Shown here one piece after another: positions 31,985-41,620 of a DNA stretch of 64,000 nt. The notes below the pieces were generated by a model. The model searched no databases. It was not told the DNA's origin and worked only from the letters and a program-made list of their open reading frames with translations. Both the position numbers and the translations under genes were made by a program. Origin of the DNA: Adenophora triphylla var. japonica (taxonomy: Eukaryota; Streptophyta; Magnoliopsida; Asterales; Campanulaceae); contig JAFEMH010001362.1 of assembly GCA_022495995.1 (NCBI GenBank), forward strand, positions 422,349 to 486,348, in the 5' to 3' direction. The stretch's first letter is position 1; each line of letters starts with the position of its first letter.

Positions 31985-32562
31985 TAAATAAGCTTTTTCT
32001 AAAAAAAAAATGATATTTGGTATATTGGTGGAAACCATTAAATTTCCCGTTATCGCCTCCTAGCACGAGTCGGGGATAAATTGTGGTCTAACAATCCCAC
32101 GTACCGGTATCATCGTTTTCAAAAAAGAAAAGCTTTTGAGGGTCAAGCTTCCGTCCCGGCTTTAAAAATCATTTGTTGTGTGTGTTGATTTTTGTACATT
32201 TTTCGTGTTGTTTTGGCCGCCTCGGGAAAAGTCAAAATGTTGACTGTCGGAATCATGCCCCTAACTGTCGGAATTTTTGTGCTTATGTGCTTATGTGTTC
32301 ATTAACTTTCAAAAAAAAAATTCAAAAAAAAAAGATTTTCAAAAAAAAAGAAAAATTTTCAAAAAAAAATCATGCATCATATTTTTAAGACACATAAAAA
32401 AAAAAATCTATTTTACTCAGAAAAAGAATATAGACTGCTTGCACACTACGCGCACGCGACCTTACACTGTACACTACGTCCCTAACCCGGGGAAATCCTT
32501 GCCGCGGCCCGTTTGGTCTTATTACGCCTCTCGGTGCAAGCACAGGATTACCCAAACATCCC
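31985..32562 (+). other. Leader of element A, interrupted by copy 2
   Basis: The family leader, with no ORF of note. It ends at CCCAAACATCCC, where the minus-strand LTR of copy 2 begins. In copy 1 the leader is continuous at this point (about 10400), so this is an insertion site. The candidate target duplication is ATCCC (32558-32562). Confidence 0.7.
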
Positions 32563-34348
32563 TGTGATGATGTCGCCATTTCGCGGGGAAAAATTCGATT
32601 TTTTGCGTTTATTTGAAAAAACTAAATAAAACCCGGAAAAAAGAACGGAGTCGCCACGCCATTTTTATTTTAAGGGCCAAAACTTTGAAAAATGCCCGAG
32701 ATCAGAAATTTGGGTTCGGAGGTCATGTTACATGCCGGGAAGGACGTTAGTGTGCACCCGGAATGCCTCGTAAAACAAGTCTTCCAAGCTGAAAATCATT
32801 TGTGTGTGTGTGTGTGTGTGTGTTGGCCAAAATAATTTGAAACTCAGAAAAGTAAAAATTGGAATATCTTTTTAAGACTTTAAACTGATCCCATGATTTT
32901 TTGGAAGATTTTTGGATTGAGATTTGGTACTCAAAAGACCTTTTGAAGTTGAGAGTCACTTCTGCCAGAATGAAAAAGGCAGTGAACCTTTGATTTCGAA
33001 ATGGATTCAAGTGTCTTAAAACTTCATAATCTGGATAAACTCAGAGAATGAAAGTTGTTCCATACACCTTATATAAGGTTTGTGCGAAGGAATTTTCCAT
33101 TTTGGAGAAGATTTGAGGGGTCAAAACCTTCTGGAAATCTCAGATATGCAATCTGGATTTCCAGAAGCTGATGAACTAGCCTCTAAAAGAAAATTTGAAA
33201 AGAGGAGTTTTACTCACCCAAAAAATAAAGTAAAAATACTTATGGAAATCTCTGGATGTTGGCTACAAAAAGTGTTTTGTAGTCAAAACCAAATTCCAAG
33301 TTTATCTGTGTCTAAAAATTAAGACAATGGACTGGGATCTTGGAAAATTGCTACTGGACAGCAACTTCTCAAGAAAGAAAATATGATTTTAAAGGGGGTT
33401 TTGCATCCATGCTTGTCCCCATTTCCCTAGGTTTTGGTTAGTGATCACTTGACATTTTAGTGGTGAGTCAACTATACCAAACCATCCTTGGGGTACATTA
33501 GGACTAAGCACTTCATTTGCTTGGGAAGGGGATTTTTATCCTTTGAAAATGAGATTTGATGCTTGAAAATGTTTTTAGGGTTTTGAAAATGAGTTTTCTT
33601 TGCAAGAAAGTAATAGAACTTGAAAATAATGTTGATCCTTGTAGAAGATCATCCATGGAGATGAACTTCCATGGTGATCTTCTTGGATCTAAGACAAGAA
33701 GATGAATGAACTACATTTTGTAGTTTGAAAATGCATGCATGGATGAGAGATTTAGGGTAAGAAGAGGGAGGTTATACTTATCTTCTTTGTATTTTGGGGC
33801 TTTGGCTTGAATGTATGAGTGTTTTAGGCTTTGAATGTAAGAGTGTTTGGGTTTGATTTGAGTGAGTGAAAGTTGGGAAGATTCAAGAGAAAAAGGTGAC
33901 AATTCTTATAGAATTCTCCTTTGTTTTCTCAGTATATTCGTCAAAATCTTGTGAATTGTGTTCTTCTTCCTCTTTATTTTGTGTATTTGGAGGGCTCAAT
34001 TTATAGCCCTCTGAATTTTACAAAAAAGATGTCCGCGCGGATAGGACTGCGGCGTGCGGCTTGTTCATTAAATCTTGCTCCGAGGCTTTGGACAAGAGGA
34101 ATAATCTTTTTTAAAATTCAAATTAACCAGCCAGATTATGTTTCCAGCCATTTCTTTTTTTGGTTTTTCTTATTTCTTTTGCTTTTTTGATTCCTTTCTT
34201 GGTTTATCTTTTTTTGGCAATCCCTAATCCACCCTTGGTTGGTTAGAAATGTTAGAAATGTTAGAAATTGTTAGAAATTTTAGGAATGTTATAACTTTCG
34301 TTAATTTTCTAACGAAAATACTAACAAGCTCAAATTGGAGCACTTACA
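32563..34348 (-). repeat. 3' LTR of copy 2
   Basis: Begins TGTAAGTGCTCC at 34348 and ends CATCATCACA at 32563. It contains a (GT)n tract at 32802-32822, the TATA hairpin near 34000 and the CCGCGCGG palindrome at 34030-34044. Just before it, on the minus strand, GAGGGGCTAC (34349-34358) is a candidate polypurine tract. It shares a duplicated TTCAAAGCC...TTCAAGCC form with the fragment at 46621-47956. Confidence 0.85.
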
Positions 34349-34720
34349 GTAGCCCCTCGGCGACGGCGCTTTCGAAGGAAGCGGGGTCGTCGATAAGAGT
34401 AAGGCTCCATATTTGGCGGGATGATCGAGTGATCGGGTGGCTGAACCTATTTAATAGGCTACCTACGTATCCTTAAGAGGAATCAAGCCAGTCGTAATTC
34501 GGGTCTTCGACCCTGGAGATGATGGCGTCTTAGGTGCCTCGAACCTGATGAGCGAGTTCTGCAGTCGGTTGCTGGAGAGAAAATCTGCTGGGGATAAGAG
34601 ATGACCATTTTCGGTTTGTTGGCTATCCGCTCTGCTGGGGATAGGAATGACCATTTTCGGTCTGATGGCTATCCGCCCTGCTGGGGATGATTGTGATTTA
34701 TCGTTTTCCTAGTGTTTGTG

Positions 34721-34991
34721 TGTGATAGCGTCTTAGGTGCCTCGAACCTTGGAGATGGCGTTTTAGGTGCCTCGAACCTTGGAGATGGCATTTTAGGTGC
34801 CTCGGACCTTGATGATGGCGTTTTAGGTGCCTCGAACCTTGATGATGGCGTTTTAGGTGCCTCGAACCTTGGAGATGGCGTTTTAGGTGCCTCGAACCTT
34901 GGAGATGGCGTTTTAGGTGCCTCGGACCTTGGAGATGGCGTGTTAGGTGCCTCGGACCTTGGAGATGGCGTTTTAGGTGCCTCGAACCTTG
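34721..34991. repeat. 30-bp minisatellite, nine units
   Basis: Head-to-tail GGCGTTTTAGGTGCCTCGAA + CCTTGGAGAT units, with GGA/GAT variants. Because the unit is a multiple of three, the plus strand is open through it (a repeated decapeptide), but nothing suggests a real protein. An isolated extra unit lies at 34516-34545. Confidence 0.9.
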
Positions 34992-35209
34992 ATTATGAAA
35001 TGGCCTTTCGGTGGACTTTGTCTGATGCCGAAGGAGAGGGTGACCGTTTTGGTCGGGGGGCTGGACCTAATGATAGGCTACCTACGTATCCCTAGCGGGG
35101 AATCAAGCCCTTTCGTAGTTTGAGATCTTCTCGAGATTTCGTTGGCTTTTGCGATTTCGTTAACTTTGCTGGGGATTTTGTTAGCCTTTGCTGGGGAAAA
35201 TCAGACGTA

Positions 35210-35690
35210 TTCGTCTGGGAAATCGGTCTTACGTTTGACTGCCGGGGAATGATTTTGATGAAAGATACGGGATCTCGTTATCTTTCTCAGGGAGGTCGGC
35301 CTTGCGTTTGACTGCCGAAGGGTAATTTTGATGAAAGATACGGGATTCCGTTATCTTTCTCGGGGAAATCGGTCTTACGTTTGACTGTCGGGGAACGATT
35401 TTGATGAAAGATACGAGATCTCGTTATCTTTCTCAGGGAGATCGGTCTTACGTTTGACTGTCGGGGAATGATTTTGATGAAAGATACGAGATCTCGTTAT
35501 CTTTCTCAGGGAGATCGGTCTTACGTTTGACTGCCGTCGAAAGATTTTGATGAAAGATACGGAATTCTGTTATCTTTCTCGGGAAGATCGGACTTACGTT
35601 TGACTGCCGTTGGATAATTTTGATGAAAGATACGGGATCTCGTTATCTTTCTCGGGGAGATCGGTCTTACGTTTGACTGCCGTTTGATGA
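35210..35690. repeat. 74-bp minisatellite, about 6.5 units
   Basis: Units contain TCTTACGTTTGACTGCCG, TTTTGATGAAAGATACGGGA and TCTCGTTATCTTTCTC. The period measured between TCTTACG starts (35227, 35300, 35373) is 73-74 bases. Confidence 0.85.
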
Positions 35691-35806
35691 TTTTCTTGAC
35701 AAGGGGCTGACTTTGGTTAACTTTGGTTAACTCTGTCAAGTTAGGGAGGCTGAAGCTGAGAGTCCTAGATTTTAAAGGGCAAAAGGGTCATTTTGACCAC
35801 GACAAT

Positions 35807-35850
35807 CCTATCCGCGGATAGGAGCGTGTTCGAGAGGGTTTTAAATGAGG
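35807..35850 (+). promoter_or_regulatory. Putative promoter of antisense ORF 1 (copy 2)
   Basis: A perfect 16-base palindrome CCTATCCGCGGATAGG (35807-35822) is followed by GAGGGTTTTAAATGAGG (35834-35850), 130 bases before the ATG at 35979. The LTR promoter has the same order and spacing: ATCCGCGNGGATAGG, then GAGGGCTATAAATTGAG. I infer that this is a plus-strand promoter related to the LTR one. Confidence 0.55.
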
Positions 35851-35978
35851 GTCGCCCCTTCTTCTTCCCCGATCTGTTTTTTACGAAAATTACGAGAGAG
35901 AGAGAGAAAATCGCCCCAAGCCGCCATTGTTGTCCAAAAAGCTTCAAAAATTTTCCGATTTCTTCGATTTTTTGAGCA

Positions 35979-38919
35979 ATGGAACACGGGGAAGGTGCTT
36001 TTCAAGGCCAAGGACGTGGCCCGGTAGCGGAGAGACGATTGGAGCTCGTCCGGATGAGGAGGCACTATACTCTTTCGCAATCGATTGCGGAGGAGCCCTA
36101 CCCCGATGCTTGGCAACATTGGGCTTCTGATCCGAGTCTCCGAACGGTATACTTTGAATCTTTTCATTCCCTTTGTTGATTTCTTGCTTGAGATTGAATT
36201 TTGGGTGATTTTTGAATTTTTTTTTTTTTTGAAAACTCGAATGATTGATGTTCTTGGCTTTGAATCTTGATTTTGATGCTTTGCATGTTATGAGTATATG
36301 AGTAACCCAAAATGTGCATTTTGCTTGGGAAAAAGAATTGGCATTTTCGCCATTTTTTTTTTAGTATCCGAAAATTATGGATGAAAATTGTGATTTTTTT
36401 TTTGAACATTGATTTTTGATGATATACATGTTGCAATGAATTTGTTGCTGTTCCAAAATGTGCATTTTGCTTGAGAAAAGAATTGGCATTTTGCCAACAT
36501 GAGATGATGATATGAGTGTATGATTTTTGATTGATTTTTTTTTTTGAAAAGTGGGACGGATTTTTCCTCCCGTTGATTGAATGCATGTTATTTTATGAAA
36601 AATGGGACGGAGTTTTTGCTTCCGTAGGATGTAGGATTTTTTTTTTTTGAGATGATGAATGATATGCATGCATGCATAGGAACTTTTTTTTTTTTTGAAA
36701 ATGGGACGGAGTTTTTACTCCCGTTGACTCTTTGTACGAAAGATTTTTTTTTTCATGAATGTTGATTGGGATTTCTTGGCTGTCTTTTTTTTTTGTGCGA
36801 GAAAAATGGGGCTATGCTCATTGTATCTTTGTTATCTTTGTCGAATTTTCTTTGAAATTTCATGATGCGTATGTATGCTTTTTTTTTCGTGCAAATGCGG
36901 ATGCAAATTTTTTTTGACATTTTCCTTTTTTTTTTGTTTTATTGCGGGGTGGAAACAACTACGTTACGGGCGGTGAACAAGATGAAGACTCGAGGATCGG
37001 TGGAGTACGTAGTTGACTTGTGGGACCGGCTTCCGAATGCGGGCCGAGGAGCTTTGCCGAGTCGAGGCAGTTGTTGTTGAGGCCGGGCTTTGGGAGTTCA
37101 TTGAGTGTTTGAGGGGATTGGTCAAGTTCCACTAAGAGCAAGGGCACGATGTTTGCTTTGGCGCGGCTTGGTGGGATGCGACCCACACGTTCACTTCTTC
37201 GGGGCGAGGCTATGGTTACGCCTTCCGACTATCTTTGCGATCAGGTTTGTCCTTTAATGGGCGCGGCATTGAGTGGCGGGACGGCTATAGCGACGCGGAC
37301 TGCGAGGCTCTTCTAGGATTTTCCCCTATTCCCAAAGGGATGGGGATGGAGTATGCGGTGGTCCTACGGGAAGATTGTGGAGACCATTGTGAGCTACGAG
37401 GGGGAGGAGAGGATAGGCGCAGAAGCGTGATTGCTAGGGCCTTCTTATGGTTTGCTTTTCGAGCACCCTTTTTGGACATGCTTTGAGGGGCGAGTCTTTG
37501 CCTTCTTGAGGTCCTTGGAGGACATGGAGATGGTGGAGACGTCTCTGGGGAGAAGCGAGGCGGCGAGCTTACTTTGCTCTTGATGGTACAGTAGGAAGAG
37601 GCTGTGAGCTCCTTATCTTGCTTTGAGTTTGCCACGGAGGTATAAGCTCTCTTTTGCTTTCCCTTTTTTTCTTGAGCACACACTTTTCTTTTGCCTTTGG
37701 ATTGATTGGATTTTTACCTTTCGCGGTATGGGCGTTGGAGTTTTCCACGTCACGATGTGGCGGCGGCCGGCGGAGTCGTCAGGGCGTATCCGTCCATGCG
37801 CTCTTGGTCCAAGCATGTCAGGAGAAGATAAGCTCCGAGGGCGTACGACTCTCGGATACGCGGATTGCCTTCCTTTGACGGAGGCGAGACGGATGAGAGG
37901 ATGATATTTTATCCACCCAGGATCGCTTCGAGGTGGCGCGGTTGAAGGGCGAGATTTGGGTTATGCGGCGGAGGATTACGAGAGATCGACTGCGATGCCT
38001 ATTATGCGGGAGAGAGGAGTGACACGCCGGCATGGCGTGAACTCGCCTTTGAGGACACCGGTGGAGCCTCCCGCCGATATGATGCATCCAGTGACGGATC
38101 TGCGACTGGGATGATTACGCGGGCGGCCGGCACTTCTCGGCATTTGTGGCGGTCGAGCCGTACCCCGTGTTTGTCTTGAGGAGGTGAGGATGCCCCGAGG
38201 TTACGGATAGAGAGGGCTTGGGATCCGCCGGTACCCTCGGACGGATTTTCATATATCCGGGATGGGAGTCCGATTGAGGTGCGAATCCCTCATCATCACG
38301 GCTTCCGCGAGCTTTCCGGCCTCGTCTAGGGTATGAAGGTATGAGCTTCTCCTTCCCTCCTTTCTTCTTTTTTTTTGCTTTTGTCTTTTCTTTTCTTTCC
38401 TGTCATCATTTTTCGCTTCAAGCATTTCTGACGCATTTGCTTTTGTGCGGTTTTCGGAGGTGGTTGTCGAGAAGGCGCGAAGCAAGTGATCGGAGCTAAG
38501 AGATTCATCGGGAGGATGGTCGCTTGCGGGGCTCCTCGAGCTAGAGCGAGGCGACCACGGCGGCGCACATCGGGCGGGAGGCTTCCCTATTCGTTCGAGA
38601 CTTCTTCGAGACTCCTCTGTCTCCTCTCATTGATCCCAGCGGTGCCCCGGATCACGTTATTCTCGAGGATCCCACACGGGTAGGGACACGTGCGGCGTGG
38701 TAGGTCGTCTTCGTACGTCCGGGGAGTCCGACGCCTTCACGCCCGGATATGATTTTTCGCGAGATCTCGCTTGCCCTATCGGGCGTGCCGGTTGGTCTGA
38801 CGAGCCTCTTTTACGGGAGACGAGGACGATTACAGGCCGAGATTTTCGGGGCTCTGAGGAGCGGGCCCAGTCGCAAGAGGGCCGGGGACGGGGCGTCGGG
38901 CGCTAGGGATTACGATTGA
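35979..38919 (+). pseudogene. Antisense additional ORF 1, plant-mobile-domain-like (copy 2)
   Basis: The ATG at 35979 opens MEHGEGAFQGQGRGPVAERR and runs 56 codons to DPSLRT, then GTATAC. A T-rich stretch (36147-36947) looks like an intron. The next part (36960-37500) contains EYVVDLWDRLPNAG, a block like the W-x-x-x-T-HTF region of the plant mobile (aminotransferase-like) domain, GIEWRDGYSDADCEALLGFS and ARAFLWFAFRAPF. Further intron-like stretches lie at 37640-37725 and 38331-38450. A basic C-terminal part ends at TGA 38917-38919. At least four frame breaks are present. The function in the element is unknown. The mobile-domain call rests on pattern only. Confidence 0.5.
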
Positions 38920-39426
38920 ATTACCCCACGATTTTAGATTTTGAGATTTATGAATGGGATTGAGATTTGTACGGCTTATGCACATTTTTTTCTTTTGTTA
39001 CCTTTTCTTTTTTTTTTTTTTTTGGGATGTAATAATTTTAGGATTTTATTTTATGAATGCAATGCGGTATGAATGCAATGTTGCATGAGCCTTGGTTCTT
39101 TTTCTTTTAGCGAAGGTGTTAGTGTTTGAGTATATGGGTGGTTTGGGGAGGTTTTTGCACGGGTTCGAGCAGCGGGACGGAATATTCCTCTTTTGGTGTA
39201 GCGGCTTGGAGTACATTGCAGATTTTCGATGGAAAGCAATCATATCCGCGCGGAGAGGAGGGATCACATCGACATTGTCCTTTAATTTTGCTTGAATCTG
39301 GTCTCACTTTATTTCAAATTCAAATATCCTCTTGACCTCCGGTCCAAACGGCCATTTTCGGGAGAAAGAGAGAAAATCCATGGAAAACCTTAGAAAAGCT
39401 CCATCAAAATTGTCCCAGAATCCCAA
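38920..39426. promoter_or_regulatory. Spacer between antisense ORFs, copy 2
   Basis: The counterpart of 836-1350. It holds a T-rich part and ATATCCGCGCGGAGA (39242-39256) upstream of a weak TATA-like GCTTGAATCTGG. There is no coding sequence. Confidence 0.4.
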
Positions 39427-41131
39427 ATGTCATTCTTCAACAAGTTCGAAGGATTGGTCGGGAGATTATGCATGAGAGGAGGTCCTTCTTTGAAGAAAGG
39501 TATAAGGTGAAGTGCTTATGGTCTCTCAAGGAATTGATTAGGACTACGATCTTTTGAGGGCTTCTTCCTCATTTTGGGATACTAGAAGGCATGTCTTTTG
39601 CCTTTCTTACAACGAGATGGTCCCGACCATCGAAGAATTTCGGGCCTTGCTTGGTGGTCGGAGGTGGAGAGATAGCGGTTCCTTTGCCGGAGGGGCTTCT
39701 ATTGTTGACCAATGATTGTGCGTCTCCTCCTTCATCTTTCCCGGAGGAAGGCGCAGGTATGATCCGTGGTCCCGATCATTTTGATATTTCCAGTCTACGA
39801 CTAGATTTAGGGAGCTTGAGGCTTGCTCGACGATGCCTATTGGGATGCCTTTGCACTTTGCATGTTCGGGACCCATTTGTTTATGGTCTATTCTTTTGGG
39901 ATCTTGCGCATCGGTCTACTTGCTGGATAGTAGTCGTTCGATTGTCGCTTGGGCGAGAGACGTCGTTCCTTTCGATCTGGGGAGACTTTCCATGCTCACT
40001 CGATGAGCATTGCGCTGCACGGGAGAACGACCTATATGCGCAGGGGCGGCCGTTCTCTTGACCACATGGGCGATGGAGCGTTTGGGGATTCTTCGGGAAA
40101 CTCTGACATGATCGAAGCCTTGGACATTTGCCGGGGAGGGGGTTCTTCTGTGGATTTGTTGATGATCGGGGGCTCGTGGGAGCGTTGGATGGCTGATGTC
40201 GCCCCGGGCAAGCGAGAAGATATCGAGATGGTCGAGTGCCTTGTTGGCGGAGTGGAGACTTGCGCGAGTGCTTGGGGACGGGTTGCTCGTATGGTACCAT
40301 GCTTAGGGAGCTTTCTCGGTCCGGACCTTCTATATTTCCGTCCTCGATGGATTACAAGACGATTCGGCTTGGAGCGAAGCGGAGGTTCCTTTGGAGATGA
40401 ACTTCTGATGAGGATATAGCCGCGAGGTGGTCGGCTCTGTTCTATGAGATGATAAGCACCTTCGGTGTTTCCATTTCTTTCAGAGAGCATGGGTATGACG
40501 TCTCTCCTCCTCGGGTTATCCTCGAGCGTCAGGAGCCAACTTGTTGAAGAATGACCACTTGAATTACTTGGGACAATTTTGATACGAGAGGCATTTAGGG
40601 AGAGACTTCCGGATTTTGGCTATTTTATGAAAATGGCGGCGTGAGGCCATTGTGGGTGCGGAGGACTGACAGCGGTTTACGAGAGGAGTGAGGGCGGATC
40701 GAGGGCCAACCCTAAGGACAATGACAGATGCACAGACTCCTCCGCGCGGATATGATCGGCCTTTCCATCAGAAAAATCTGCACTTACAGTCCAAGCTGCT
40801 GCACCAAGAGGAAGGCTCTATGCCGTGCGGCTAGGCTACGAGGAGATGAGAGGTGACACGCTCCCCAAAGGAGGGCATATACTGGGCCTAACACCGCTTG
40901 CCAAAAAGAAAAAAGAACCAAGGCTCATGCAACATTGCATTCATAGATCCATTGCGATTCCTATACCGAAGCTTAGTAGGAGAAAGACCGACATTATTTC
41001 TAGTTCGAGAAGAAAGAAGATTCGAAGAAAGGGAAAAAGAGGAGAGGCGATCTGTGAGTCAGCGCTTGGAGTGACTGCGATCCCGTTTCAGAGTATCTCA
41101 CTTTCTTGTCATCGGCGAGAATCACATTAGT
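39427..41131 (+). pseudogene. Antisense additional ORF 2, DUF7745-like (copy 2)
   Basis: The ATG at 39427 opens MSFFNKFEGLVGRLC. Blocks matching copy 1 follow in shifting frames: ASSSFWDTRRHVFCLSYNEM, a Gly/Trp stretch, ARDVV (near 39960), GDGAFGDSSGN (40070-40110), a 140-codon stretch with GGSWERWMADVAPGKREDIE (40165-40225) and GRVARMVPCLGSFLGPDLLY (40275-40335), then a basic end and TAG at about 41131. Two patches (40733-40800 and 40868-40960) are inverted copies of 39045-39262 and are foreign to the gene. It resembles retrotransposon-borne DUF7745 proteins; the role is unknown. Confidence 0.55.
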
Positions 41132-41620
41132 TTGATCTAGCGCCCGTGTATCTTAGTTTTCTTTTAGCGACTCGGTTGCCCGAGTTGTAGGAGCCCTGCA
41201 AAATCTCGGGCTTAGAATCGTCCTCATCTCCAGAAAAGCTTTTAGGACTTGTAATGAATATTTGAATTGCTTGAGTTTTCGAGGGCAGCTTTCGTGCGAA
41301 AAATTCGGTATCGTATTGATGTGTGCTATGGACTTTTGTTTGTATTTTAGGCCAAGACCGTTTCCGTGCTACCTACGTTCCCCTGCGGTAATGGATTTTG
41401 AGGAGCTCGGGTCTTCGTAGTTCAACTGACCTTTTTGTTTTTTTGTTTTTTTTTGTTTTTGTTTTTTTTTTTGGTAGGGAACCTTGTGTTTTTACTGAAG
41501 CGCGCCATGTGCTACCGGGTTTTGACCTAGTTGGGCATTACTGACCTAGCACTCTCTCTGATGAGATTTTCTTGGGCTCCTCCCTTGTTTTTTCTTTGTT
41601 TACGCGTAGTATACTGCGCG
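41132..41620. other. Spacer between antisense ORF 2 and pol, copy 2
   Basis: Matches 2856-3500 but with a single unit of the T-rich minisatellite (about 41440-41570). No gene seen. Confidence 0.5.

Larger units (their letters stand above)
34349..35978. repeat. Hypervariable 3' region of copy 2 with three minisatellites
   Basis: Three different arrays lie between the antisense ORF and the LTR. They are about 2.5 units of CTGCTGGGGATAAGAGATGA type (34577-34690), nine units of 30 bases (34721-34991) and about six and a half units of 74 bases (35210-35690). Plant Ogre-type elements are known to have tandem repeats in this place that can seed satellites. The rest is unique to this element, and the last 170 bases look like a promoter. 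Confidence 0.8.

Noticed and set aside
34721..34991. Regular 30-bp direct repeats, CRISPR-like in unit size
   Set aside because: Units are directly adjacent with no spacers, in a plant retrotransposon. This is a minisatellite.
34712..35095. Plus-strand ORF encoding nine near-identical decapeptides
   Set aside because: The repeat unit is 30 bases, a multiple of three, so the frame stays open by arithmetic. The start and the end are unrelated to any gene and the region is the 3' minisatellite zone of copy 2.
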